IMG/VR virus record: IMGVR_UViG_3300035145_003920 | Location: 1 to 64,000 of that record | DNA length: 64,000 nt | DNA from: a virus | Reading direction: 5' to 3' (one strand) | Part shown: piece after piece, positions 1 to 7,274 of the stretch | Numbering within the stretch: the stretch's first letter is position 1 | Layout of the letters: every line of letters begins with the position of its first letter | Translations under genes and position numbers: made by a program | The notes under the pieces: generated by a model | Told to the model about the DNA's origin: nothing | What the model saw: the letters and a program-made list of their open reading frames with translations, nothing else | Database searches by the model: none

Positions 1-156
1 GATATTTCTAACCCCATATTCTATAGATAGATCTTGATTTGCATCAACATCGATTTTTTCATATACTACTCCTTCTGTAGTAGATTCCTGAATAATAGGA
101 CCCAATGTTCTACAAGGGGCACACCATGCTGCACTAAAATATAAAATTTTCTTCAT
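1..156 (-). CDS. Thioredoxin, partial (C-terminus beyond window)
   Basis: The first 52 codons are present and run off the window edge. The N-terminus leads straight into the redox motif WCAPC, followed by RTLGPII and then KIDVD, the beta3 strand typical of thioredoxins. A thioredoxin passes electrons from a reductase to disulfides. The likely client here is the phage's own class I ribonucleotide reductase (13491-16196), but that is inferred. The start ATG overlaps the upstream TAA by one base, so translation is probably coupled to the preceding gene. Confidence 0.9.
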   Translation of the reverse strand, partial: MKKILYFSAAWCAPCRTLGPIIQESTTEGVVYEKIDVDANQDLSIEYGVRNI

Positions 157-356
157 TATACTAATTCTTCTATTATACCAATTAACTCACTCAATATAAG
201 AACCCCTACTGCAAACTCCAAGCTATATAGCAAAAGTCCATACCCAACTAATCTGATTCCAGACTTTATAAAACTAATAATTTGATGCCATTTTTGATTA
301 GGCATATGTTCTAAATTGTTTCTATCTATTTCTATTTGATTAAAATTTTGTATCAT
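156..356 (-). CDS. Small membrane protein, unknown function
   Basis: A 66-residue product not recognised as a known family. The N-terminal 30 residues are polar; residues about 35-60 (LVGYGLLLYSLEFAVG and following) are hydrophobic enough for one membrane span. It lies between the tRNA-Ser and thioredoxin genes, and its stop codon overlaps the thioredoxin start by one base. That tight coupling is the main reason to accept it. Confidence 0.6.
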   Translation of the reverse strand: MIQNFNQIEIDRNNLEHMPNQKWHQIISFIKSGIRLVGYGLLLYSLEFAVGVLILSELIGIIEELV

Positions 357-372
357 AACTTTTAAAATTTAG

Positions 373-457
373 CGGAAAGGGAGGGATTCGAACCCCCGGT
401 ACCTTTCAGTACGCTGGTTTTCAAGACCAGTGCATTCGACCACTCTGCCACCTTTCC
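373..457 (-). tRNA. tRNA-Ser (anticodon UGA)
   Basis: An 85-base cloverleaf can be folded on the minus strand. The acceptor stem GGAAAGG pairs with CCTTTCC, with discriminator G. The anticodon stem CTGGT/ACCAG encloses loop CTTGAAA, giving anticodon TGA. A long variable arm with a GTAC/GTAC stem marks it as a class II (Ser) tRNA, and the T arm contains GGTTCGAATCC. The 3' CCA is not encoded. It is the only tRNA seen in the window and reads UCA/UCG/UCU-type Ser codons. Confidence 0.95.
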
Positions 458-464
458 TACCTTA

Positions 465-1259
465 TTAAGCTGCATATTCAGCTAATAATTTCTCTACATG
501 AGATTTTGCTACTTCGTAATCAACTTCTCCAGTTTCATCCTCATATTGTACAGGGTCTTTTCTCCCCAGAGCAATAAAAGCCTCAATCCTCTCAACACTA
601 GAAGCAGACTTATAATCAGAATTTCCTGAAGGATATGGCTTATAAGAAGTATTTGTTCTTTTATAAACCTCATCAAATTCAATACCCAACGTATTAACCA
701 AATTTTCTCCATCCTTTAAAATTCCTAATTTATCTGTGTCAATATAAGGTATAAAAAATCCTACCTTATCAGCATCCCAATTACCAATTTTGAAAGCTTC
801 ATAATCAGCATCTCTAAATTCTTGTCTACAATCAGGATAAATAGCATGATCACCAGCGTGAATACCTAAAGCAATATCACATTCATCACCTGTTTTTTTA
901 GATACAGATAATGCTACAGCTTGAGTTAATGAAGAGAAAATTTTATTTCTGTTAGGTACAACTGTTGCTACCATATTTTCTTCTTCATAATGACCTTCTG
1001 GTACATCTTCTCCACCTTCTACAAGGTTAGAATCTAACAAGTTAACTAAACCATCTAATTTAATTACTTGGTAAGTAACATTTTGACCATTAGCATTTAA
1101 ATAATCCACTAATGATTGAGCTCTTTCAAGTTCCACTCTATGTTTTTGACCGTAATCAAAAGATAAAGCTGTTACATTGTCATACTCAGATAAACATCTA
1201 AGTAATAAAGTAGAGGAGTCCATCCCCCCAGATAAGGACACTACGACATTTTTCGCCAT
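465..1259 (-). CDS. queC: QueC-like 7-cyano-7-deazaguanine synthase, zinc cysteines missing
   Basis: QueC converts 7-carboxy-7-deazaguanine to preQ0 using ATP and ammonia. The PP-loop motif SGGMDSS is at residues 10-16, and the FDYGQKH and VPNRN segments match the family. At 264 residues it is slightly longer than usual. The C-terminal zinc site (Cys, then CGxCxxCxxR) is replaced: the aligned positions are Ser205, Asp215, Ser218 and Ser221, while Arg224 and the following AF are kept. The fold and ATP site are therefore intact without the structural zinc. It lies three genes downstream of a TGT/DpdA-like gene, which points to DNA rather than tRNA modification. Confidence 0.88.
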   Translation of the reverse strand: MAKNVVVSLSGGMDSSTLLLRCLSEYDNVTALSFDYGQKHRVELERAQSLVDYLNANGQNVTYQVIKLDGLVNLLDSNLVEGGEDVPEGHYEEENMVATVVPNRNKIFSSLTQAVALSVSKKTGDECDIALGIHAGDHAIYPDCRQEFRDADYEAFKIGNWDADKVGFFIPYIDTDKLGILKDGENLVNTLGIEFDEVYKRTNTSYKPYPSGNSDYKSASSVERIEAFIALGRKDPVQYEDETGEVDYEVAKSHVEKLLAEYAA

Positions 1260-1465
1260 GATTTAAAATAATTAATTAATTTTTGCCAGGTATTATTAAG
1301 CGTATAGGCAAACGCTGATTTTAAATGTGTAAATTTACATTTAAGATAAGATATAGTATAATGATAAATAGCAACTAATCCAAACCCTCCTGTAAGAAGA
1401 GTCCAAATGTTTGGATGCCAGTGCTCTCCACAAAATCCTAATGCATGTTTTATTATTTCTGCCAT
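1241..1465 (-). CDS. Small membrane protein, unknown function
   Basis: A 74-residue product with one probable transmembrane helix (about residues 20-42, IWTLLTGGFGLVAIYHY) followed by a basic, aromatic tail. Its 3' end overlaps the start of the QueC-like gene by 19 bases, and it starts 4 bases after the stop of the gene above it, so it sits inside the modification operon. No family is recognised. A role in that pathway is possible but unsupported. Confidence 0.55.
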   Translation of the reverse strand: MAEIIKHALGFCGEHWHPNIWTLLTGGFGLVAIYHYTISYLKCKFTHLKSAFAYTLNNTWQKLINYFKSWRKMS

Positions 1466-1469
1466 ATTA

Positions 1470-1664
1470 TTAGTTTTCTACAAATTCTACGTCACCGTAA
1501 TCATCAATTGGTTTATCTCTTACTAGGTCCCAATCTGCATTATCTATAACTTCTTGTTGAAGATCTTCATCACCTGTTTTCCACTTTGCTACTTCCTCTT
1601 CTGTTAAGATATATTCTTCCCATCTGAAGTTGCAATAATTTACTGTTCTTGTTAATTTAGCCAT
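1470..1664 (-). CDS. Hypothetical acidic protein
   Basis: A 64-residue soluble, acidic protein of unknown family. It has a run of Asp/Glu at the C-terminus (DDYGDVEFVEN) and two Trp-containing segments. Its start overlaps the end of the TGT-like gene by 8 bases, consistent with translational coupling within one operon. Confidence 0.6.
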   Translation of the reverse strand: MAKLTRTVNYCNFRWEEYILTEEEVAKWKTGDEDLQQEVIDNADWDLVRDKPIDDYGDVEFVEN

Positions 1665-2463
1665 AATGTTCTATTTTTGGTATTCCGTTAATTTCTCTAA
1701 ATAATGTTGTATTATGTAAAATATCCTCATATTGAATATCCATAAATTTAATATCAAAATGATCATTCATATTTGCTTTGGGTTTTGATGTTAAACCACT
1801 TTCAGTATACATTGTACCTTCCAAAGCAGCCATTACTGGATTTGAAGTATCAATTGATTCAATTTGCTTATATCCTCTATACCAACCAAATTCTTGTGGT
1901 ACTGAACAACCCAATAAATGAATTCTATCAAATTTATTAATTTCTCCTGAAGAATATAATCTACTGATAAAACATAATCTACCTAATGCTTTACCTAAAT
2001 CTTTATTTGGATGGGGATGAAGATCATTATACCAGCTAGCACCATAAGATATTGCTAGTTTTTCGTAACCTAATTCTTTTAAATTTCTATAACAACCATA
2101 TGCTGCTCCTTCATTTTCACCTTGTACTACAGCTACTAGGGTTGTATTTTCAGGAAATTTCATTTTTATCCAATACTTAGCTTGAGCATGTGTTTGGGCA
2201 TAATTCATCCATACATCAGGTACTATAAATTCATCTGGTTCTAATTCTTTAATCCAATAATGTAATCTATCCCATTTATATGCTTCTCCTAATTCATGAA
2301 GGGAATTATCCATTATAATATAACGTCCTGATTTTTTAGCATTATAAAAATATTGTTTATACTCTTCATCTATATCTAAAAGATGAGGTAAACAATAATC
2401 ATAATCATTAAATTCAGGAGATGCTGTTAATAAACAGCGAGGTACTTCGTGTGATACTTTCAT
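1657..2463 (-). CDS. dpdA: TGT-superfamily (DpdA-like) DNA guanine transglycosylase
   Basis: This 268-residue protein carries the landmarks of the tRNA-guanine transglycosylase fold. IIMDNSLHELG (Asp52) aligns with the TGT base-binding Asp motif. VPD (Asp83) and VVQGE (113-116) match the base pocket. IHLLGCSVP (181-189) matches the TGT LMGVGxP segment, and Asp205 in ESIDTSNP sits where the catalytic nucleophile is expected. The zinc-binding C-terminus of tRNA TGTs is absent. Compact TGT relatives in phages (DpdA family) exchange guanine in DNA for 7-deazaguanines. With the QueC-like gene 400 bases downstream, insertion of preQ0 or a derivative into phage DNA is the likely role. Substrate specificity is inferred. 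Confidence 0.8.
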   Translation of the reverse strand: MKVSHEVPRCLLTASPEFNDYDYCLPHLLDIDEEYKQYFYNAKKSGRYIIMDNSLHELGEAYKWDRLHYWIKELEPDEFIVPDVWMNYAQTHAQAKYWIKMKFPENTTLVAVVQGENEGAAYGCYRNLKELGYEKLAISYGASWYNDLHPHPNKDLGKALGRLCFISRLYSSGEINKFDRIHLLGCSVPQEFGWYRGYKQIESIDTSNPVMAALEGTMYTESGLTSKPKANMNDHFDIKFMDIQYEDILHNTTLFREINGIPKIEHYG

Positions 2464-2506
2464 ATAACTATACGATACAAAATTGTTTTTAATTTTCCTA
2501 ATTACT

Positions 2507-2650
2507 TTAAATTGTTCTAAATCTCCTTCTACTATTCCAAGTCATTCTTTTTCCCTGACCCATGTATTTTTTAGTTTCAGTTCTATCATTAAATTCATTT
2601 CTAATTGAATTCAATTGTGAGTTGCCATTATTTTGTTTAGTATTTACCAT
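2507..2650 (-). CDS. Small basic protein (47 aa)
   Basis: This is an unlisted short frame of 47 codons. It starts MVNTKQNNGNSQLNS and ends in an Arg-rich tail (WNSRRRFRTI), so the product is strongly basic and could bind nucleic acid. The ATG overlaps the end of the upstream gene by 7 bases, and the frame fills an otherwise empty 180-base gap. No homologue is recognised. Confidence 0.5.
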   Translation of the reverse strand: MVNTKQNNGNSQLNSIRNEFNDRTETKKYMGQGKRMTWNSRRRFRTI

Positions 2651-3144
2651 GTTTTTGCTGGTCGTCCTCTGCGACTTTTTATATGAATTTTATTATAATT
2701 TTCTTCAATTTGATAATATAAATCTAAAATAGTCCCATAACATTTATCAATTTCATCGTATACTTCACCTTTTGTAATACGAAAATTTTTAGTAAATGCT
2801 ACTATAAGATCATTCAATTTCCCACTTTCATCCTTTTCATGATCCTCCCATAATCTTTTTCTTCTTGCACTTAATAATTTAGATTTCTCTAAATATTTTT
2901 GTAAATCAGGAGCACATTCCTCATAAAGATCATTTAACATATATTCACATAATTGTGCTTGTAACGAATAAGGGCCCTGGTCATAATCACCATTCATAAT
3001 TTTGTCCCTAAAATCAGATTTATTGGGTAATGGTTTATTTTTTGCCTCATACCATCTCCACCATCTAAATTGATTATAATTCAATTTTTGGAATTCAGTT
3101 AAACGTTTTTCTATATGAGCTCTACTATGGGCAATCTTGAACAT
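2644..3144 (-). CDS. Hypothetical protein, basic C-terminus
   Basis: A 166-residue soluble protein of unknown family, rich in charged and aromatic residues. The last residues (SRRGRPAKTW) resemble an AT-hook core (RGRP), a minor-groove DNA-binding motif. That suggests, but does not show, DNA association. It is the first gene after a TCGTATATT promoter-like element and leads the operon that contains the TGT-like and QueC-like genes. Confidence 0.65.
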   Translation of the reverse strand: MFKIAHSRAHIEKRLTEFQKLNYNQFRWWRWYEAKNKPLPNKSDFRDKIMNGDYDQGPYSLQAQLCEYMLNDLYEECAPDLQKYLEKSKLLSARRKRLWEDHEKDESGKLNDLIVAFTKNFRITKGEVYDEIDKCYGTILDLYYQIEENYNKIHIKSRRGRPAKTW

Positions 3145-3164
3145 AACCTAACTTTTCAAAACGT

Positions 3165-3175
3165 AAATATACGAC
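3165..3175 (-). promoter_or_regulatory. Candidate early/middle promoter (GTCGTATATTT)
   Basis: The sense-strand element GTCGTATATTT lies 20 bases upstream of the ATG at 3144, in a 58-base gap. Nearly the same element precedes the starts at 20542, 54040 and 55516 at similar distances. It would serve the operon carrying the deazaguanine modification genes. Confidence 0.45.
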
Positions 3176-3202
3176 CTTTATTTCAGTAATCCAAATTTTT
3201 TA

Positions 3203-3820
3203 TTACCAATTATCAGAAATAAGTTTATATTTTATATTGCAATAATTATTAAGTGATGGATATTCTTTTAGAAAAGCCCATTCCAAAAATATTTCTGCAA
3301 ACCAATCAGATCTAATCCCTGGTGGATTACCTGTATCATAATAATGTAAATATTTTCCTATTACATCTATAAACATATCAGGTTTAATTGAAAAAATACA
3401 AGTTGAGATTCCATCATTTCCCCAAGCATGGTATAAAAAATCACCATCTTTACTTTGTTCAATTAATTTTTCATATTCACCTTCTTCTAAAACTACATCA
3501 TAATTAAAATGGTGAACATATTCAAATCCTAAAATTTTAGTAAATGTCATTCCATTTAACATTTGAACAAGATGAGGATACCCATAATCCCAAATTCTTT
3601 TACCTTTATAATTAAGATATCTAGGAGATTTAGCTCTACGATTATCATCTGTGTATAAACTATAATTTACTAGATGTTGAATAGATACAGGAATTGGATA
3701 ATTACCCATGAATATAATAGGTAAATTAGTTTTTTCTTTAAAATTATGTAGAGCTTCCTCTGCTGCCTTAATTTTTTCAGGAGTATTAAGGTGAGAAGTA
3801 ATTAAAATACAACTTTTCAT
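3203..3820 (-). CDS. Putative glycosyltransferase-like protein
   Basis: The 205-residue product begins with a beta strand (SCILITSHL) followed by a helix and another strand (LPIIFMGNY). It later has EYVHHFNYDVVLEEGE, which resembles the DxD region of GT-A glycosyltransferases. DFLYHAWG and WFAEIFLEW add typical acceptor-side segments. The family assignment is tentative. It ends the gene group that starts with the holin/endolysin region and is separated from the nuclease gene by 5 bases. Confidence 0.5.
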   Translation of the reverse strand: MKSCILITSHLNTPEKIKAAEEALHNFKEKTNLPIIFMGNYPIPVSIQHLVNYSLYTDDNRRAKSPRYLNYKGKRIWDYGYPHLVQMLNGMTFTKILGFEYVHHFNYDVVLEEGEYEKLIEQSKDGDFLYHAWGNDGISTCIFSIKPDMFIDVIGKYLHYYDTGNPPGIRSDWFAEIFLEWAFLKEYPSLNNYCNIKYKLISDNW

Positions 3821-3825
3821 ATAAC

Positions 3826-4395
3826 TTATTCTACTAAATAATCAATCCATTTAGTTCCTTTAGTATCGGTATTTGGAAAATAAAAAACATATTTTGTATC
3901 TCCAAATTTTAATATTTTTCTAAACCCAGAAGGAATAGTTGCTCCCCCAGGTACTTTATCTTCTGAAAATTCAACTTCAACTCTAACTTCTACTTCAAAA
4001 AAATTAGCTAAATTTCTTTCAAATCCTTCTAATTCTTTCCAAACTCCTCTATTTAATCCTTCATGTTGTAAAGCTGAATTTAGATAGGTAAATGTTTTAT
4101 ATAATGTTTCTTTATCACAATTAAATGAAGCAGCAGGTGCTAAATGACCTTTATCCCAAATATTATTTTTATAATCATTATTATCTGAGGTATGGATATT
4201 ATCTTCAGTATAAAAATCCATTCCTGTTCTTGATGTTGTTCCTTTAGGACATTGTACTTTATACTCAACCCAAATAGGTTGTTCTTTTTCTTGATCATAT
4301 TGAACAATAAAAATGTCAGTTTCAATTAACTGACTTTGTAAAAGTAAAGGGAGTATAAATAATAAACTAGTAAATTTTTGTTTCATCATCTTCAT
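3826..4395 (-). CDS. Secreted DNA/RNA non-specific endonuclease (NUC family)
   Basis: A hydrophobic signal peptide (residues 7-22, FTSLLFILPLLLQSQ) is followed by a NUC-type nuclease domain. DKGHLAPA (81-88) matches the DRGHxxPA catalytic motif, with His84 as general base. YLNSALQHEGLNRGVW (104-119) supplies the Asn that binds Mg. At 189 residues it is at the small end of the family. It should degrade nucleic acid in the periplasm or outside the cell. The start overlaps the upstream membrane-protein gene by 29 bases; Met3 or Met4 would also serve as start. Confidence 0.85.
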   Translation of the reverse strand: MKMMKQKFTSLLFILPLLLQSQLIETDIFIVQYDQEKEQPIWVEYKVQCPKGTTSRTGMDFYTEDNIHTSDNNDYKNNIWDKGHLAPAASFNCDKETLYKTFTYLNSALQHEGLNRGVWKELEGFERNLANFFEVEVRVEVEFSEDKVPGGATIPSGFRKILKFGDTKYVFYFPNTDTKGTKWIDYLVE

Positions 4396-5581
4396 TTGGT
4401 AAAGAACTTTTTATTTGGTTAATTTCACCTATAATTTTATTTGATCTAAAACTTGATAGTCCTGGTTTTAATTGTGATTCTAAATCTTTAATCATTTTTT
4501 TTGCTGCTATAATTTCGGATTCATCAATTATTCCATCTTCATTTAAATCTAGGATATTTTTTTGTTTTTTTTTGATCTCTTCTATTTTATCTAGATTTTC
4601 CATAAATTCTTTTTGTGTAGTCATTTCTTCAGCATCTTTGACTTTTATCTCATTTATAGGATTTTCTGGTGGGGTTGTACCTCTTGCTTCATCATAAGGT
4701 TTATCCCATAAATTTTCTTTAATATCTTCTTCTACTTCTTCTCCATATAAATTTTGTACGTATTTTTTCCTAGGGTATGCCTTATTAAAAGCAAAGTTAG
4801 CAGCAATTACTAAAGATATTGCTAAAGGATCAAATACAAAAATAATAATAAGTAATAAAATATTAATAATTTTATCCATAGGAGTACCTGTAAGTCCCGA
4901 TAGATACTTAAGGGGACCTAATTCTCCAGCTACTTCGGTGTTATTATCTAGTTCTAATACTTGTAATTGAAATTTTTGTAAACTATCAGCTGCTACTTCT
5001 CTTTTGGATTGTACATTTTTCCTATTTTCTTCTTCAACCGAAATACGATTTTGTGCCAAACGTAACTCAGCCGTACTGATGGTGTTTCGAACGCCTCCAA
5101 CCACACTGGTGTCCTTGATCTGTATAGACTGCGACTTGGCATTACTAAGAGTACTAATATTGTCCAGTATTTGTTGAAGTTCTTTATCATATCTATCTAA
5201 ATCTGTTTGGTAAAAATCTACTTTTTGTTGAATAAACTTTTTTTCGTTTTCAACAATAGTAAGTTCATTAAATGTTTCTTGATAAGCAGCACTTAAAAAT
5301 CCATAAATACCCATGCTAGTAATTAATACAAGTATTGTAGCTGCTATAGTTAAATAAGTTCTAAGGAGTTTATTTATAGTATCCCAATATTGGTATAATA
5401 AAGAAGCAGTAACTAATTTAGCAAATTCTAAAGAACCAGCCATTATAATGACTTCAAATTGAGCTCCAGCAAATAGTTTACTTAAACCATAAACTGAGTA
5501 AAAAGCCGCTGATGCACTTACAGACAATGCTGAAAATGCTATCATAAATGGGAACAATCCTTGTTTGAGATTCTTAAGCAT
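4367..5581 (-). CDS. Membrane protein with coiled coil and EF-hand-like loop
   Basis: The 404-residue product has N-terminal transmembrane helices at about 10-35, 40-65 and 75-100. A periplasmic-type coiled coil follows (about 105-215), then another helix pair (about 235-265, IINILLLIIIFVFDPLAIS) and a cytoplasmic acidic tail. The tail contains DLNEDGIIDESE (345-356), a textbook EF-hand calcium loop. No family with a known job is recognised. The motif TATTTAT lies directly before the start. A role in the envelope during infection is inferred from topology only. Confidence 0.75.
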   Translation of the reverse strand: MLKNLKQGLFPFMIAFSALSVSASAAFYSVYGLSKLFAGAQFEVIIMAGSLEFAKLVTASLLYQYWDTINKLLRTYLTIAATILVLITSMGIYGFLSAAYQETFNELTIVENEKKFIQQKVDFYQTDLDRYDKELQQILDNISTLSNAKSQSIQIKDTSVVGGVRNTISTAELRLAQNRISVEEENRKNVQSKREVAADSLQKFQLQVLELDNNTEVAGELGPLKYLSGLTGTPMDKIINILLLIIIFVFDPLAISLVIAANFAFNKAYPRKKYVQNLYGEEVEEDIKENLWDKPYDEARGTTPPENPINEIKVKDAEEMTTQKEFMENLDKIEEIKKKQKNILDLNEDGIIDESEIIAAKKMIKDLESQLKPGLSSFRSNKIIGEINQIKSSLPNEDDETKIY

Positions 5582-5618
5582 GGTGATAAATATAGGAAGA
5601 AAATAGGACTAAGACAAC

Positions 5619-6038
5619 CTATTTTCTAACACCCTTATGCTTATCAATACGATCTAATAAATCATTTAAAACTTCTGTTTTAATAAAACCAGCCATTGAT
5701 GCATTTTTAAGGGCACTTATTAATTGTAAAACTACAAGAGGCATAACAACGGTTTCACTTAACCATCCAGCCCCAGGGATACTTTTCTCGATTACTAATA
5801 TAACTGTTAATATAATAGTCCAGAAAAATAGGGTTCTAATAATCTTAATTGCTTTATAAGTTTTGAACCCTTCTCTTTTTATACCAGCACAAATGCCAAA
5901 AAAACCATCGGCAAAAATTAATGTTGCTATTGCTAAATACTGTTCTGCATTTTGCATGGTAAGTTCCATAAAATAGGAACATATGAAAGCTAATGTCATA
6001 CTGGCACTGGATAAAATTAATTTTGAAGTGTTCATCAT
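5619..6038 (-). CDS. Putative holin (phage holin 4-1-like)
   Basis: The 139-residue product has three or four hydrophobic helices. ADGFFGICAGIKREGFKTYKAIK recalls the D-x-x-x-G central segment of the toxin-secretion/phage-lysis holin family, given here by key features only: Asp44, the Gly-rich turn and the following basic helix. The C-terminus is charged (DRIDKHKGVRK), as in holins. It is immediately upstream of the putative endolysin with a 4-base gap, the classic lysis arrangement. Confidence 0.7.
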   Translation of the reverse strand: MMNTSKLILSSASMTLAFICSYFMELTMQNAEQYLAIATLIFADGFFGICAGIKREGFKTYKAIKIIRTLFFWTIILTVILVIEKSIPGAGWLSETVVMPLVVLQLISALKNASMAGFIKTEVLNDLLDRIDKHKGVRK

Positions 6039-6042
6039 GAAA

Positions 6043-6684
6043 CTATTCTGATTGTTTATGCGGTTCTAAAGATTCTTGGTAATTTATATCCCCACTTTCA
6101 ATTAATGTGTATGTGAATGAATTACCCCAGACATCTTTAGCATTATTACAAATCTGCATAAATTCTGTAAAATTATCATTAGATGAAATTACTTGACAGC
6201 CTGCAGACCATTTATCTATTTGAGTAGAAGTAGCACCTGTCCACTTAGTTGCTCTATGAATATTAATACCAAATATACCTTCGAAAATTCTATCTGGGTT
6301 ATGATCATATCTTCCATCCCTATTGTTGTCTCTAAATACTTTTACTGGTTTCTTTTGTCTTAAAGCTTCATATTGACCTCTATGTAAACCAATTTCATGT
6401 GAACCTTTATATTGACCTGGTACTAGAATGGCTACACCATCAGGATTTAATAAATTTTGTTCCCAATGTAATCCTGGATCGCAGGTACCTTTATATTCAT
6501 GATAATAATCTGTTCCATCTACTGAATAAGAAACAGTGATCCAATCATCAAATTTATTTGTTACTAATTGGTCTGTACCTGAATTTCTGATTCCTACAAT
6601 ATTTAAATTGTAGTTACCATTTGTATACCAAGTATAACCTAAATGTTCTACTGTTAACCTAATTTTTTCTCTTGTCCAAGCCAT
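6043..6684 (-). CDS. Putative endolysin with YkuD-like His...SxGC motif
   Basis: The 213-residue protein has GINIHRA (His143) followed about 17 residues later by WSAGCQV (Ser160, Cys163). That is the arrangement of the L,D-transpeptidase (YkuD)-type active site HxnSxGC. DNNRDGRYD (119-127) looks like a calcium-binding loop. It has no signal peptide, so export would depend on a holin. The position right after a holin candidate supports a peptidoglycan-acting lysis enzyme. The exact bond attacked cannot be told from sequence. A late-promoter-like TATTTATA lies 15 bases upstream. Confidence 0.65.
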   Translation of the reverse strand: MAWTREKIRLTVEHLGYTWYTNGNYNLNIVGIRNSGTDQLVTNKFDDWITVSYSVDGTDYYHEYKGTCDPGLHWEQNLLNPDGVAILVPGQYKGSHEIGLHRGQYEALRQKKPVKVFRDNNRDGRYDHNPDRIFEGIFGINIHRATKWTGATSTQIDKWSAGCQVISSNDNFTEFMQICNNAKDVWGNSFTYTLIESGDINYQESLEPHKQSE

Positions 6685-6698
6685 TTTTTATAAACTTT

Positions 6699-6714
6699 TT
6701 ATATAAATATTATT
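6699..6714 (-). promoter_or_regulatory. Late-promoter-like element before the endolysin gene
   Basis: The sense strand reads AATAATATTTATATAA, a variant of the AATATTTATAAnAA element that precedes the structural genes. It is about 15 bases upstream of the endolysin ATG and overlaps the end of the preceding small gene. Confidence 0.4.
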
Positions 6715-6961
6715 CTTTTTTACCTTCTAATAGACCTTTTTCGTATTGCATTTCTTTTTCAATATCTATTATTCGGTCTTCTAATTCATTAATTACTTTA
6801 ATTTTTTTATCTAACCTTTCATGTACCATGGTTAGTTCAGCTTTTAATGCTGTAAACTCAGAAAATAAAGTTCCAGCAGTAAAAATCGCAGCCAATAATC
6901 CTACAACTATTGACCAATTATTCGTTAAAAACTTGTTTAGATTCACTTCGTTATTTGGCAC
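6710..6961 (-). CDS. Small membrane-anchored coiled-coil protein
   Basis: The 83-residue product has one transmembrane helix (about 14-33, NNWSIVVGLLAAIFTAG). A charged coiled coil follows (about 38-78, heptads of Leu/Ile/Val with Glu/Lys). This N-in, single-span topology with a periplasmic coil is that of inner-membrane spanins, and it sits between lysis genes. No outer-membrane partner is embedded in it, so the role is only suggested. Confidence 0.65.
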   Translation of the reverse strand: MPNNEVNLNKFLTNNWSIVVGLLAAIFTAGTLFSEFTALKAELTMVHERLDKKIKVINELEDRIIDIEKEMQYEKGLLEGKKE

Positions 6962-6973
6962 TTTATCTTCAAT

Positions 6974-7228
6974 TTACTTTTTATTACCAAAGATCTTGCC
7001 TGCTTCAGCTATACCAAAGCATCCCAAAGTTATAATTAAGAAAGAATCATAAATAAACTCCTGGATTACCAAATCTTTTCCAACAAATCCTGTAATAATA
7101 TCAGCAGCAGCAAATATTACCATTACTGCAAAAGCTGCGAAACCAACAACTGATTTTTCATTGATGTCGTTATCATCTTTAAAAATATTCTTAAAAGCCA
7201 TCCATTTACGGTTTATATAATTAAACAT
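6974..7228 (-). CDS. Small two-span membrane protein (holin-like)
   Basis: The 84-residue product has two hydrophobic helices (about 27-48 and 58-78) separated by a short loop, with charged ends. Its size and topology fit a class II holin, and it lies in the lysis neighbourhood, but no family motif is recognised. The sense element TAATACGTATAACGG at 7263-7277 lies about 35 bases before the ATG and may be a promoter. Confidence 0.65.
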   Translation of the reverse strand: MFNYINRKWMAFKNIFKDDNDINEKSVVGFAAFAVMVIFAAADIITGFVGKDLVIQEFIYDSFLIITLGCFGIAEAGKIFGNKK

Positions 7229-7274
7229 AAATAACTAATTTAATGAAACATGATTTTTTTGTCCGTTATACGTA

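Noticed and set aside
6672-7052. Plus-strand frame of 126 residues across the small lysis genes
   Set aside because: It runs through two minus-strand membrane-protein genes that have good topology and spacing; its own product is Ser/Ile/Leu shadow sequence.
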